DNA of 64,000 bases from an uncultured Pelagibacteraceae bacterium (GCA_902589305.1 CACISL010000001.1:53849-117848); one strand, 5' to 3'. Positions 7,668-17,312 are shown, numbered from the stretch's first letter. A program made the numbers and translations. The notes: generated by a model from the letters alone, not told the origin.

Positions 7668-8485
7668 TGCTTAACTCCTTTAGATAGATTATTAACATAT
7701 TCTCCAACAAAGTGGGCTAAATCATGATTAGATAAACCATTTTGGCTTCCTTCTTTAATTTTATTAACAATTGAGCTTCCGCAAACAACTAAATCTGCCA
7801 ATTTAGATACTTTTTTTACATCATCCTGACTTTTTATTCCAAAACCTACGCCAATAGGAATTTTAGATTGTTTTCTAATCATTTTAGATAATTTCTTTAC
7901 ATTATCTAAATTTACATCCTTTGAACCGGTTACCCCTGCGTAAGAAATTATGTACACCCATGAAGAGCACTTCTTTAAACTTTGTTTGATATAAGCACTA
8001 TCATTTGTTGGTGCTATAAGTTTAATAAATGCAATATCATTTTTTGTTAGGCCTTTAAAAATTAGTTCATCTTCAGGGGACTCGTTGTTACTATCGACAA
8101 CAATACAACCGTCAACCCCACTTTTTTTACAATCTTTAATGTATCTATCAATTCCATAAACATGGATTTGGTTTAAGTAGCCCATTGTAACGAAAGCAGT
8201 ATCAGATGTTATCTCATTCTTTACCTCTTTAATAAGCTGAAAAATTTTTTCAGTTCTAGCACCAGATTTGATAGCTCTGTCATTAGCACTCATTATAATT
8301 GAGCTATCCGATGTTGAGGTATTAAAACTCACACCAACTTCAATTACGTCGCAACTTTTAGAAAGTTCAATTAATATTTTTTTTGAGCTTTCATAATCAG
8401 GATCCATACCTGTAACAAATGCAACAAAACATGATCTATTTTCTGACTTTGCATTAGCAAAAACTTTTTGAAAATTTTTATTCAT
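7664..8485 (-). CDS. trpA: Tryptophan synthase alpha chain, divergent
   Basis: This is a TIM-barrel protein of 273 residues, normal for TrpA, which cleaves indole-glycerol phosphate to indole. The two catalytic acids align exactly (Glu49 in VIEVG; Asp60), as do GVTG and GVGFGI in the phosphate-binding half. The loop between the acids has lost the PFSDPxADGP signature and reads SFNTSTSDSS; Asp56, which contacts TrpB in the Salmonella enzyme, is Thr. It overlaps trpB by 8 bases and accD by 4. The operon order trpF-trpB-trpA supports the assignment, but activity is uncertain. Confidence 0.82.
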   Translation of the reverse strand: MNKNFQKVFANAKSENRSCFVAFVTGMDPDYESSKKILIELSKSCDVIEVGVSFNTSTSDSSIIMSANDRAIKSGARTEKIFQLIKEVKNEITSDTAFVTMGYLNQIHVYGIDRYIKDCKKSGVDGCIVVDSNNESPEDELIFKGLTKNDIAFIKLIAPTNDSAYIKQSLKKCSSWVYIISYAGVTGSKDVNLDNVKKLSKMIRKQSKIPIGVGFGIKSQDDVKKVSKLADLVVCGSSIVNKIKEGSQNGLSNHDLAHFVGEYVNNLSKGVKH

Positions 8486-9737
8486 GTTCTCTTTTATATT
8501 TTAACATTCTGGCAACATTAGACTCTCCAGAGCCACACAAATGAATTAGATGATTTTCCTTAGGATTTTTTCTTTTTTTAATTTCTTTTAGTGCTGCGTG
8601 TATGACATAACATGCTTCTATTGCAGGAAGGATTCCAGTTTTTCTACACATCATTAAAAAAGTTTCCTGTGCCTCTTTGTCTGAAGTTGCTCGGAATTGA
8701 ATTCTATTAATCGAGTGCATATAACAAATCTCAGGGCCAACGCCTGAAAAATCTAATCCCGAGGCTTCAGTGTGTGACTCGTCAATTTGTCCATCATTGT
8801 TCATTAAAACATTTGATCTAGCTCCTAAGAGTATTCCTATGGGAGCATTACTTGTTAATGTAGCAGCATGTTGACCAGAAGATATTCCTTTACCAGCGCT
8901 TTCTATCCCAAAGATATTTACTTTTTTATCTTTATAATATGGATAACTAATTGCATTTAGGTTAGAGCCACCACCGCACACTGCGAAGACATTAGAAGGT
9001 AATTTCCCAGTTAAATCTTTCATTTGTTTTTTAGCAATCCTACCAATAATGCTGGCGAAGGTTCTTACCATTAAAGGATATGGATGAGGCCCACATACAC
9101 TTCCAACTACATACATTGCAGCAGGATCACTCTGCCAGCTTCTTAATGCAGCTGCCATAGCCGGAAGAAGTGTTTTGGTTGAGTCGTGACACTCTACTAT
9201 TTTTGCCCCATATAACTCAGTTATATCTTTATTAAGTGAAACTTTTTCAGCATCTACGGCGCCTATGTGCACTTCACATTCTAAACCAAGCTTAGCACAA
9301 GCAGACGCAACTGCTCTAGCATTCATTGAAGCTCCAGTTTCAGTAATAATTTTTTTAGCTTTTAAAATATGTTTAGCAAAATAAACTGAACTGAAAGCGC
9401 TAACTGGTTTATGTGAGCTATCATGATGTAGATCTGTTCTTTTTAGAAAAATTTTTCCTATTTTCTTTTCACCGCCGGCAATATCTTCCAACTCTAAGCT
9501 TCTTAAAATAGGAGTGATAATTCCAATATGATTAACTAATTGTTCTTCTAAACCAGCTAAGAACTTTTTATTTTTCATAGCTTTTTTGAAACCAGCCTCA
9601 ACCTTTTTAAGATTCGGAATTAATAACGGGCTTATATATTGGCCGCCATATTTTTCACCTGTTTTTTTATTCGTCCAATAACCTAAATTATCTGGCGGGT
9701 TTAACTCTTTAAACGGAGGTATTTTCATTAATTTCAT
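8478..9737 (-). CDS. trpB: Tryptophan synthase beta chain, divergent
   Basis: TrpB is the PLP enzyme that joins indole to serine. The 419-residue product keeps the PLP lysine (Lys110, DSSHKPV), the catalytic Glu133 (ETGA), the GGGSN phosphate cup (255-259), GPHPYP and GLDFSGVGPE. Departures are marked: the serine-carboxylate loop reads ETGASMNA where ETGAGQHG is expected, the residue matching the intersubunit Lys167 of Salmonella is Leu191, and the C-terminal SGRGDKD is CGSGESN. Start ATG 9737 lies inside trpF (29-base overlap); a second ATG is at 9728. Confidence 0.8.
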   Translation of the reverse strand: MKLMKIPPFKELNPPDNLGYWTNKKTGEKYGGQYISPLLIPNLKKVEAGFKKAMKNKKFLAGLEEQLVNHIGIITPILRSLELEDIAGGEKKIGKIFLKRTDLHHDSSHKPVSAFSSVYFAKHILKAKKIITETGASMNARAVASACAKLGLECEVHIGAVDAEKVSLNKDITELYGAKIVECHDSTKTLLPAMAAALRSWQSDPAAMYVVGSVCGPHPYPLMVRTFASIIGRIAKKQMKDLTGKLPSNVFAVCGGGSNLNAISYPYYKDKKVNIFGIESAGKGISSGQHAATLTSNAPIGILLGARSNVLMNNDGQIDESHTEASGLDFSGVGPEICYMHSINRIQFRATSDKEAQETFLMMCRKTGILPAIEACYVIHAALKEIKKRKNPKENHLIHLCGSGESNVARMLKYKREHE

Positions 9738-10338
9738 TTACCTTATCTATAAATTTTTTTATTTTATGATGATCTTTGTATCCTTTTAAATTTTCTCTTT
9801 CTAGTCCTGAAGAAAGATCTAAGAAATCAAACCCTAATTGACTATATTCCCTAATATTTTCAAGATTAATTGCACCAGCTAGACCAAATTTTTCACCTTT
9901 AGGAAGCATGCGAAGTAAATCTATTGGAATACTTTGTGATTTTTCCATAGATGTTGAGTCAAATAAAATTAGATCTGCTATATCTTCATAATTTTTATAC
10001 AGAACAACATCCTCTTTTTCTTTTACTTTTATAGTTTTAATTACTTTAATCCCCATTTTATTAATTTCTTTTACTCGCTCACTTGTCTCTGAGCCATGAA
10101 GTTGAATATACTCAAAGTTTCCTAAAATATTTTTCTGAATAAATGTATCGGTTGGATCTACACAAACACTTACATAATTAGATGTTTTGGGATTATATTT
10201 TTTTAAAACATTAATCTCTTTTAAATCTGTATTCCTTGGTGATTTTTCGTAAAAAACAAATCCTAAATAATTTACTTTAAGATCAATACATAACTGGACA
10301 TCTCTGGTTGGATTTAAACCACAAATCTTAATTTTCAT
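9709..10338 (-). CDS. trpF: Phosphoribosylanthranilate isomerase, divergent
   Basis: The 209-residue TIM barrel matches TrpF, which isomerises phosphoribosylanthranilate. It retains KICG with the catalytic Cys6, FYEKSPR, QLHG and a catalytic-type Asp127 (LILFDS). The glycine-rich GGTG phosphate loop is absent (residues about 132-139 read EKSQSIPI), and the usual LAGGL is LAGAI. The start shares one base with the pyrF stop. Order and length fit TrpF; the lost loop leaves catalytic competence open. Confidence 0.8.
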   Translation of the reverse strand: MKIKICGLNPTRDVQLCIDLKVNYLGFVFYEKSPRNTDLKEINVLKKYNPKTSNYVSVCVDPTDTFIQKNILGNFEYIQLHGSETSERVKEINKMGIKVIKTIKVKEKEDVVLYKNYEDIADLILFDSTSMEKSQSIPIDLLRMLPKGEKFGLAGAINLENIREYSQLGFDFLDLSSGLERENLKGYKDHHKIKKFIDKVNEINENTSV

Positions 10339-11000
10339 TATTTTAATTCTTTAGCGAGATTTAGAATATTCTTTTTGATGTTTCCTTTGGTAATTGCTCG
10401 ACCTATAACTAACCAATCAGATTTGACTTTCTTCGCTTCCATCGAACGTTTTTGATCATAATTCTTTTTGCCAATTTGTATGCCAGGAGTAATTATTTCC
10501 TTTTTAAAAACTTTTCTTACAGCGCTAACCTCGTAGGGACTACAAACCAAGGCATCTAAAGATGCTTTTTTTGCAAGTTTGGCTTGATGAGTTACTAAAT
10601 TTTTTACAGATTTAGTATGGCCAATTAATTTTAAATCGCGGTTATTAAGTGAAGTCAAAGTCGTAACACCTATTATCTTTGTTGAACCTGAAACTTTTTT
10701 TACTGCTTTGAGTGCTGTAAAACCAGAAGAAATATGAACTGTTAGATAGTTGATTTTTAAATCTTTCAGTGCTTTTACTGCCGATACCATTGTGTTCACT
10801 GTATCATTTAATTTTAAATCAACAAAAATAATTTTATTTTTTAATGATGAAATAAATCTTCTTCCATTTTTAGAGTTCATAAACTCTAAACCAAATTTAT
10901 AACCAATCTTAATCATTTTCGTTTTTGATTGATTAATTATTTTTCTTGTTTTTGTTAAATTTGTTGTATCACAAGCAATAAATACTTTTGGTTTTTTCAT
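10338..11000 (-). CDS. pyrF: Orotidine 5'-phosphate decarboxylase
   Basis: This is the last step of UMP synthesis. The 220-residue barrel has the catalytic network as FVDLKLND (Asp-X-Lys-X2-Asp), the upstream lysine in MIKIGYKFG, TSL, CSPYEV, TPGI and the phosphate-gripping Arg in VIGRAI. It overlaps ihfB by 4 bases (ATGA) and trpF by one. The linkage pyrF-trpF-trpB-trpA is familiar in alphaproteobacteria. Confidence 0.92.
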   Translation of the reverse strand: MKKPKVFIACDTTNLTKTRKIINQSKTKMIKIGYKFGLEFMNSKNGRRFISSLKNKIIFVDLKLNDTVNTMVSAVKALKDLKINYLTVHISSGFTALKAVKKVSGSTKIIGVTTLTSLNNRDLKLIGHTKSVKNLVTHQAKLAKKASLDALVCSPYEVSAVRKVFKKEIITPGIQIGKKNYDQKRSMEAKKVKSDWLVIGRAITKGNIKKNILNLAKELK

Positions 11001-11278
11001 TTATTAATAAATTCTTTAAGTTTTTTACCAGGTCTAAATCTTACCTTATTTTTTTCAGGAACATAAATTAATTCTCCAGTAGCAGGATTTCGAGCAGAGA
11101 ACTTTTCCTTCATCTTTTTTGTAAAAAATGTACCAAAATTTCTTAATTCTACTTTTCTACCATCTGACAGCGCCTCTTGCAAACAGGTACAAAAAACTTC
11201 AATTACTTCTGATAATTCTGATTGATTTAAGTTTGGAAATCTTTTCTTTAATTTTTTTACTAACTGCGGTTTTGACAA
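10997..11278 (-). CDS. ihfB: Integration host factor beta / HU-family protein
   Basis: This 93-residue DNA-bending protein has the HU/IHF fold, with the ELRNFGTF core and the RNPATGE tip of the minor-groove arm containing the intercalating Pro. It sits directly behind rpsA, as ihfB does in E. coli and many alphaproteobacteria. The start is a TTG at 11278 that abuts the rpsA TAA, with only a weak Shine-Dalgarno, so reinitiation after rpsA is likely. Confidence 0.9.
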   Translation of the reverse strand: MSKPQLVKKLKKRFPNLNQSELSEVIEVFCTCLQEALSDGRKVELRNFGTFFTKKMKEKFSARNPATGELIYVPEKNKVRFRPGKKLKEFINK

Positions 11279-13003
11279 TTATTTTTTTTCTTTTTTCTCT
11301 TTTTTTCCTATAGCTTTTTCAAAAATTCCTTTCAAAGTCGCTCCAGATTTTGTTGCGTTTTCTCCAAATTTTTGTATCAAGGTTTTCTCTTCGTCTAATT
11401 GTGCTGCTTTTGGAGACAACTTAATTCTTCTAGTTTTAAGATCAAGTTCTATGATTTTAGCATCTAAAGCATTCCCAGGCGAAAATACTTCTGGTCTAGC
11501 ATCTGCCGTGTCTTTTGCTAGATCAGCTTTTCTAATTGTTGTTATTAATTTTTTATCTTTATCGATTGAAACTTTAACACCAGTTTTTGACACCTCATGA
11601 ATTCTAGTAGTAATTATATCTCCAACTTTTTTATTGTTATCTTTAAACCAATTTAATGGGTCTTTATCCAAAGCTCTTTTTGAGAATCTAATTTTATCAT
11701 CTTTAATTTCTAAAATTTTTACACTAATTATTTCACCTTTTTTAAACTTTTTTAGGTTATCTAAATTTTCTTCATATGAAATTTCTTTATAGTGCAACAT
11801 TCCAGATAAACCAGTGTCTACTAATTCACCAAATATTGCTTTTTCAGTTATATTGTTTATTTTTATTTTTACTTCTTTGTTGATTTGATCTTTTACCTTT
11901 TCCCAAGGATTGTCTAAGGTGGCTTTATAAGATAGTGAAATTCTTTTTGTATCTTTATCTATATTTACAATTTTGAACTTAATTTTTTGAGAGGCAGACA
12001 AAACTTTGCTTGGTTTTACATTTCTATTAGTCCAATCTAATTCTGAATTATGAATTAATCCTTCGACTCCTTCTTCAATTTTACAAAAACAACCATAATC
12101 TAAAATTTTAGTCACGACACCTTCGTATATCTCTCCAACTTTGTATTTTTTTTCTATATTATCAAATGGATCTTCCGTTAAAGCTTTAATTGATGCGGAT
12201 ACACGATTAGTTTTTTCATCAATCTTTGTAATTTTTACTTTTAGTTTTTGACCTATTGTTACTAAGTCAGAAGGTTTTTTTACACGACCATGACTTAGAT
12301 CTGATACGTGGCACAGAGCGTCTACTCCATTTATGTCTAAGAAAATACCCCAGTCTGTTGTAGCTTTTACTACAGCATCTTCAATAATATCTCCAACATT
12401 AATATTTTTAAGAGCCTCTAATATTTCTGCGTTTTTACTTTTTTCTAAAACAGCTCTTCTTGAGACACAAACATTTCCTCTATTTTTATCTATTCTTGTG
12501 GCTATAACTTTTACTGGAGTATTCATTAAGTGATCAACTCTTTTCAGAGGCCTTACATCTATTTGAGAAGAAGGCATGAAACATGGCAAACCTTCAACAT
12601 TCGCTATAAAACCTCCTTTGACTTTCCCTGTTATATAACCAGTCATTTCCTCTTGAGTCTCAAAAACTTTTTCCATTTTTTTCCAAGCTTTCATTTTTCT
12701 GGCTTTATCTCTGGATATAATAATTTCACCTCTTCCTGACTCAATTCTTTCTAAGAAAACATCGATTTTTGAACCAACTTTTAAATTTTTAAGCTCATCA
12801 TCATTTTTAAATTCTTCGACGGGAATCATTGCTTCCATTTTTAATTTAGCGTCAGCTACTACAAACTTTGGCGTTATTTCAGTCACCGTAGCTTTTATAA
12901 TTTCACCTTCTTTAACTTTTCTGTCTTTGAAATCTTTATCTAATAGGGATTGGAACTCTTTGTGCAATGAGCTTATATTTTTTAATTCCTGTTCTGTCGC
13001 CAT
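11279..13003 (-). CDS. rpsA: 30S ribosomal protein S1
   Basis: The 574-residue product contains six S1 RNA-binding repeats (motifs such as GRVKKPSDL, CFCKIEEGVEGLIHNSEL and ISLSYKA), with a lysine-rich tail from about residue 550. S1 binds mRNA leaders on the small ribosomal subunit. It overlaps the end of cmk by 22 bases; the cmk-rpsA-ihfB order is widespread in proteobacteria. Confidence 0.96.
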   Translation of the reverse strand: MATEQELKNISSLHKEFQSLLDKDFKDRKVKEGEIIKATVTEITPKFVVADAKLKMEAMIPVEEFKNDDELKNLKVGSKIDVFLERIESGRGEIIISRDKARKMKAWKKMEKVFETQEEMTGYITGKVKGGFIANVEGLPCFMPSSQIDVRPLKRVDHLMNTPVKVIATRIDKNRGNVCVSRRAVLEKSKNAEILEALKNINVGDIIEDAVVKATTDWGIFLDINGVDALCHVSDLSHGRVKKPSDLVTIGQKLKVKITKIDEKTNRVSASIKALTEDPFDNIEKKYKVGEIYEGVVTKILDYGCFCKIEEGVEGLIHNSELDWTNRNVKPSKVLSASQKIKFKIVNIDKDTKRISLSYKATLDNPWEKVKDQINKEVKIKINNITEKAIFGELVDTGLSGMLHYKEISYEENLDNLKKFKKGEIISVKILEIKDDKIRFSKRALDKDPLNWFKDNNKKVGDIITTRIHEVSKTGVKVSIDKDKKLITTIRKADLAKDTADARPEVFSPGNALDAKIIELDLKTRRIKLSPKAAQLDEEKTLIQKFGENATKSGATLKGIFEKAIGKKEKKEKK

Positions 13004-13647
13004 TTTGTTTTTATAATACTTTCTACGGACTTAGACATTTTTGCTAACATAGCACGTTTATCTAATTTTCCGGTGTCGATTTCTATCGAATCTCTGTGTT
13101 TAAGTAAAGGGGAGTTTTTCCTGTTTGTGTCAGAAATATTTCTTATTCTTAGGGCTTTTTTTACCATGTGTATTTTTATGCTTGGATCTGACTTTTTTAA
13201 CTCCTTATATCTTCTTAATGCCGCAGTTTTTAAATCACATTTAAAAAAAAATTTTATATCTGATTTAGGAAGAATTTTTGTAGAAATATCTCTCCCCTCA
13301 ATACAACATTTTTTATTTTTTTTTGAAAAGTTTATTTGAAAAGATTTTAAAATTTTTCTAATTTTACCTATCTTAGCAACTTCAGCGCTATATTGAGATA
13401 TTTCAGGAGAATGTAAATTTTTTTTATTTAATTCTTTTATACTAATTTTTTTAAATTTTTTTTTGATGAAATTAATTTTATCTTTTGGTTTATATTTAAG
13501 AATTAAATAACTTACATATCTATAAAGTAATCCGGACGATAAAAATTTTAATTTATATTTTTTTGATATCATTTTTGCCCCCGTAGACTTACCTGTCGCT
13601 GCACCTCCATCACATGATATTTGAAGTGTTCTAATATTTTTTTTCAA
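12982..13647 (-). CDS. cmk: Cytidylate kinase
   Basis: This 221-residue P-loop kinase phosphorylates CMP and dCMP. The Walker A region reads GGAATGKSTGA (residues 15-25), followed by FLSSGLLYRYVSYL, the CIEGRDIST motif, and the SDTNRKNSPL segment near the C-terminus. It overlaps aroA by 17 bases and rpsA by 22. Confidence 0.93.
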   Translation of the reverse strand: MKKNIRTLQISCDGGAATGKSTGAKMISKKYKLKFLSSGLLYRYVSYLILKYKPKDKINFIKKKFKKISIKELNKKNLHSPEISQYSAEVAKIGKIRKILKSFQINFSKKNKKCCIEGRDISTKILPKSDIKFFFKCDLKTAALRRYKELKKSDPSIKIHMVKKALRIRNISDTNRKNSPLLKHRDSIEIDTGKLDKRAMLAKMSKSVESIIKTKWRQNRN

Positions 13648-14977
13648 AATTTGCTCCTAATATTTTCATATTTTTTAAAAAAGATGGTGAAGAAGTAAAT
13701 ACAGTTTCAAAGTTTTTAATTTGTGCTTTTGCCCCTGTAAGTATTGCTAAAACAAAAGCAGACATACATATACGATGATCTCCCAAATTTGGAACAGATA
13801 ATTTTAATTTAGAAGCATTTATTGGCCCTTTACCAAAAATTTTTAATTCATCTTTCTTAGCTATACTTTTGACGCCAACTTGTTTTAAAACTTTCTGCAT
13901 TTCAGTAATCCTATTACTCTCTTTGTTTGAAAGATCTCCTATTCCTTTAAATATAGAATTACCTTTTGTAAGAGCTGCAATTACGAAAAGAATGGGATAT
14001 TCATCTGTTGAACTCACATAATACTTGCGAGATGCTTTAATCGGATTAATCTTACAACTTCTTACAAGTATATCCCCGCGTAATTCATTATTCTCTCTCT
14101 TTAAATTTTGAAACTTTATGTCTGCTCCACACTTTTTTAAAAGATTATAAAAGCCTATTCTTGTTGAATTCAAACAAACGCTTAAAATTTTGATTGATGA
14201 ATTGTTATTCAATAAAGTCAATGCTACAAAAAAAGCTGAAGAAGATGGATCACCAGGAACATTAATATTAATTGGATTTAGAAAACTCTTACCTTTAATC
14301 TTTATAAATTTTTTTTTATTTCCTCGCACATTAATTACATGACGATTTTTAATTAACATATTTTCGGTATGGTCTCTGCTTTTTTCTATTTCAATAATAT
14401 TTGTCTCACCAAATGAATTCAAACCTGCTAAAATTACAGAACTCTTAAGTTGTGCTGATACTCCAGCTTTATAATTAATACCTATCGGCATACTTGTTGA
14501 AATCAGCTTTAGAGGAAAATTGAATTTGTTTTTAGGATAGAAAAAAGCTCCGAACTCAGACATTAAAATTATTAATTCTTTCATATTCCTTTTATTTAAT
14601 GAATGATCACCTGTAACTTTTACTTGGATGTCAGGAGTTGTTGAAAGTATACCAATTAATAATCGAGCTAAAGTACCCGAATTTCCAAAATTAAGTTCAG
14701 AATTTTTTTTTAAGGCAAGAGAACCTAGACCTTTACCGTAGATAATATATTCTTGAGATTTTCTTTTTTTAATTTGAACACCTAATTTTTTTAAACAATT
14801 AATTGTTGATAGAACGTCTTCTGATTCTAAAACATTTTTAACGGAAGAAATATTCTCGCTAATTGCTCCGATTAAAAAACTTCTGATCGATATTGATTTA
14901 TCAGAGTCAACCGTAATTTTTTTTTTGAATGAATTTATTTTTTTTTTTACAGATAAATTAAAACTTTTTTTAGGCAT
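13631..14977 (-). CDS. aroA: EPSP synthase (3-phosphoshikimate 1-carboxyvinyltransferase)
   Basis: This shikimate-pathway enzyme has 448 residues. Visible motifs are DSDKSISIRS, NSGTLARL, GDHSLNKRNM, AQLKSS, SRDHTENML, VPGDPSSSAF, DEYPIL, NKESNR and DHRICMS. KSIS-I-R replaces the common KSISHR, and RNM replaces RPM in the active-site loop. It lies 3 bases after lptB and overlaps cmk, as in other proteobacterial aroA-cmk-rpsA runs. Confidence 0.94.
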   Translation of the reverse strand: MPKKSFNLSVKKKINSFKKKITVDSDKSISIRSFLIGAISENISSVKNVLESEDVLSTINCLKKLGVQIKKRKSQEYIIYGKGLGSLALKKNSELNFGNSGTLARLLIGILSTTPDIQVKVTGDHSLNKRNMKELIILMSEFGAFFYPKNKFNFPLKLISTSMPIGINYKAGVSAQLKSSVILAGLNSFGETNIIEIEKSRDHTENMLIKNRHVINVRGNKKKFIKIKGKSFLNPININVPGDPSSSAFFVALTLLNNNSSIKILSVCLNSTRIGFYNLLKKCGADIKFQNLKRENNELRGDILVRSCKINPIKASRKYYVSSTDEYPILFVIAALTKGNSIFKGIGDLSNKESNRITEMQKVLKQVGVKSIAKKDELKIFGKGPINASKLKLSVPNLGDHRICMSAFVLAILTGAKAQIKNFETVFTSSPSFLKNMKILGANFEKKY

Positions 14978-14980
14978 TTT

Positions 14981-15736
14981 TTATGAGAATTGTGAACCAA
15001 AATATTGCTCAATAGCCTTAGTAGATTTTAGCAATTCTCTCGACGTTCCTTCAGCAATAACAGTGTGCTCTCCCAGGACATAGCTTCGGTCAGTGATATC
15101 AAATAAATTTTTAACGTTATGGTCAGTTACAAGTATTGCAGTCCCAGTTGATTGGATCTTAAGAATGTATTTTTGAATATCTTGAATTACCAATGGATCT
15201 AAAGCTGCTAATGGTTCATCAAGTAATACTATTTTTGGTTTATTTATCATTACTCTAGCCATCATTAATCTTCTAATTTCGCCACCTGACAAAACAGAGG
15301 CATTCAAAGATCTAAGATGCTGTAAATTAAATTCATCTAAAAGTTTTTCAGTGATTGCTTTTTGGTTTAGAGCGCCTTTTATTGTTATCTGAGCAACACC
15401 CAAAACGTTATCATAAACTGACATATTGAACACACTTCTTTGCTGAGGCAAGTAGCCTAACCCCTCTTTTGATCTTAAATGAATTGGGATCTGCTCAATA
15501 GACTTATTATTAAGAAAAATTTTTCCTCCCTCAACATTTTGCTCACCAATACACATTGAAAAAAGAGTTGTTTTTCCACAACCGTTTGGACCTAAGACTC
15601 CCACACATTCACCTGGAAAAACTTTTAAGGAGAGTTTTTTCAAAATGGGCCTCCCATCAAAAGATTTACTCACATCTTTGACTTCAAAGATAGGTTTATC
15701 TTTTTTAAATTTTAAAATTCTAAAACCTTTTTTCAT
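14981..15736 (-). CDS. lptB: LPS export ABC transporter ATPase LptB
   Basis: The 251-residue cytoplasmic ATPase powers LPS extraction from the inner membrane. It has Walker A GPNGCGKTT (about 49-57), Q-loop YLPQQRSVF, signature LSGGEIRR, Walker B VLLDEPLAALDP and the switch His in VTDHN. It begins 4 bases inside lptC (ATGA). No lptA gene lies between lptC and lptB, where it is often found. Confidence 0.95.
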   Translation of the reverse strand: MKKGFRILKFKKDKPIFEVKDVSKSFDGRPILKKLSLKVFPGECVGVLGPNGCGKTTLFSMCIGEQNVEGGKIFLNNKSIEQIPIHLRSKEGLGYLPQQRSVFNMSVYDNVLGVAQITIKGALNQKAITEKLLDEFNLQHLRSLNASVLSGGEIRRLMMARVMINKPKIVLLDEPLAALDPLVIQDIQKYILKIQSTGTAILVTDHNVKNLFDITDRSYVLGEHTVIAEGTSRELLKSTKAIEQYFGSQFS

Positions 15737-16338
15737 TTTATATTTATATTAGCATTAATCTTATCATTAAATGACTGAATATCTAAAGTTTGTTTTTTTA
15801 TATCAAATAAAAGTTCATCCGCAACAATGGTTCCTTTAGCATCTTTAACTTTAACGTTACCTGAGACGATAAGATAACCTTTTGAGTTAGAATACTCTGC
15901 TTTTTGCGAAAATAGTTCGCTATTTTGATAAAAAGCTTTCACATTATTATAAAAATTCATATCAAGAGTTTTATTATTATAAACTCCCTTGTTAGAGAAA
16001 AGTTTCAAAATTGTATTGTCTTTGAAATAAAAAAAAGCTTCCACTGATGTCATATTTACGACTTCTTGACTTAGTTTGTTACTGTAAGCCTCTTTAGACT
16101 TAAGAACATATCGATTACCTGACAAATCTAATCCAGTATATTCAATATTATAAAAAATGTCTCCGTCTTCGTTATTTTTATTTGAAGCTTGTTTTTTTAT
16201 TTTTTCCTGGGTTTCCTTTGGAACAATAACCTCTTTTGAATTTTTTATTGTACCAGTATAAGTAAAAATGATTACTGCAAATCCAATTAATAATAAAGTA
16301 AATTGAATTAATCTTAACTTTTTTTTTCTTTCAATCAT
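15733..16338 (-). CDS. lptC: LPS export protein LptC
   Basis: The 201-residue protein has a basic N-terminus, one membrane anchor (about residues 9-27) and a periplasmic beta-rich domain with LptC/OstA-like repeats (YVLKSKEAY, LKLFSNKGVYN, GYLIVSGNVKV, GTIVADELLFD). LptC forms the inner-membrane end of the LPS bridge. Neighbours lptB and kdsD confirm an LPS context. Sequence conservation is low, as usual for LptC. Confidence 0.82.
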   Translation of the reverse strand: MIERKKKLRLIQFTLLLIGFAVIIFTYTGTIKNSKEVIVPKETQEKIKKQASNKNNEDGDIFYNIEYTGLDLSGNRYVLKSKEAYSNKLSQEVVNMTSVEAFFYFKDNTILKLFSNKGVYNNKTLDMNFYNNVKAFYQNSELFSQKAEYSNSKGYLIVSGNVKVKDAKGTIVADELLFDIKKQTLDIQSFNDKINANINIK

Positions 16339-17312
16339 TTGATTCCACTTTGCAAAATGAAGTGTATATGGATGATACCTTTTAATATTTTATTTTTCTT
16401 TTTTAAATCTTTGTCTGATACAACAAGCAAACTAGTAATCTTTTTCTCATTCATTACTGAAAGCGCCTTTGAGGCAGGCATATTTTCATTTACTACAAAA
16501 GGACTTTTTGTCATAAGTTTATTAAGATCTTGATTTTTTGAATAATCTCTCATTTCTCTTCTCAAATCACCATCAGTCACCAAACCAACTATATAATCTC
16601 TCTTTTTCACAACTACTATTCCAAGTTTTTTTAAATTCATAATTTTAAGAGCCTCCTTTAAATTTTTATTATAATTTATTACAGGCATTTTTTTTCCAGT
16701 AACCATTATATCTTTTGCAAGAAGCAATGACCCCCCTATATTACCACCAGGGTGAAAAACTTTAAATTTTTCTTTTGAAAATTTTTTTAAATGCATAACT
16801 GTTGTTGCCAAAGAGTCTCCAAGAAGCAAAGTTAGGGAAGTGCTAGAAGTTGGAACCATACCAGTAACATCTGACTCTTTTACCTGCGGAAGCAATATCT
16901 TTATATCGCTTGCTTTTAGTAAGATACTATTTGGTTTAGATGCGACGCCGATAATCTTAATTCTATAACGATTAGCATATTTAAGCATATTAGTTAATTC
17001 TGAGGTATTTCCAGAATAAGAAAAAATAATTAATATATCTTTTTTTTCTATCTGACCCATGTCTCCATGTAATGCTTGAGCTGGATCACAAAAAAAACTA
17101 GGTATACCCACACTCGAAAAAGTAGCAGAAATTTTTTTACCTATTATTCCGCTTTTACCAATTCCTGCGCATATTACTTTTCCTTTACAATTTAAAATTA
17201 AATCAACAGCTTTGATAAAAGAATTGTTAAATACTTTTTTTATTTTTTTTAATTCATTAATCTGAATTGAGCATGATTTTTTTGCAATAGAAATATAATT
17301 TTTTTTATACAT
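16335..17312 (-). CDS. kdsD: Arabinose-5-phosphate isomerase (KdsD/KpsF family)
   Basis: The 325-residue protein has an N-terminal SIS sugar-isomerase domain (about 35-180; CAGIGKSGIIGKKISATFSS, ALHGDMGQI, FSYSGNTSEL) and two CBS domains (about 205-320). It makes arabinose 5-phosphate for Kdo synthesis; kdsB at 40035 acts later in the same pathway. It overlaps nrnC by one base and lptC by 4. Confidence 0.93.
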   Translation of the reverse strand: MYKKNYISIAKKSCSIQINELKKIKKVFNNSFIKAVDLILNCKGKVICAGIGKSGIIGKKISATFSSVGIPSFFCDPAQALHGDMGQIEKKDILIIFSYSGNTSELTNMLKYANRYRIKIIGVASKPNSILLKASDIKILLPQVKESDVTGMVPTSSTSLTLLLGDSLATTVMHLKKFSKEKFKVFHPGGNIGGSLLLAKDIMVTGKKMPVINYNKNLKEALKIMNLKKLGIVVVKKRDYIVGLVTDGDLRREMRDYSKNQDLNKLMTKSPFVVNENMPASKALSVMNEKKITSLLVVSDKDLKKKNKILKGIIHIHFILQSGIK

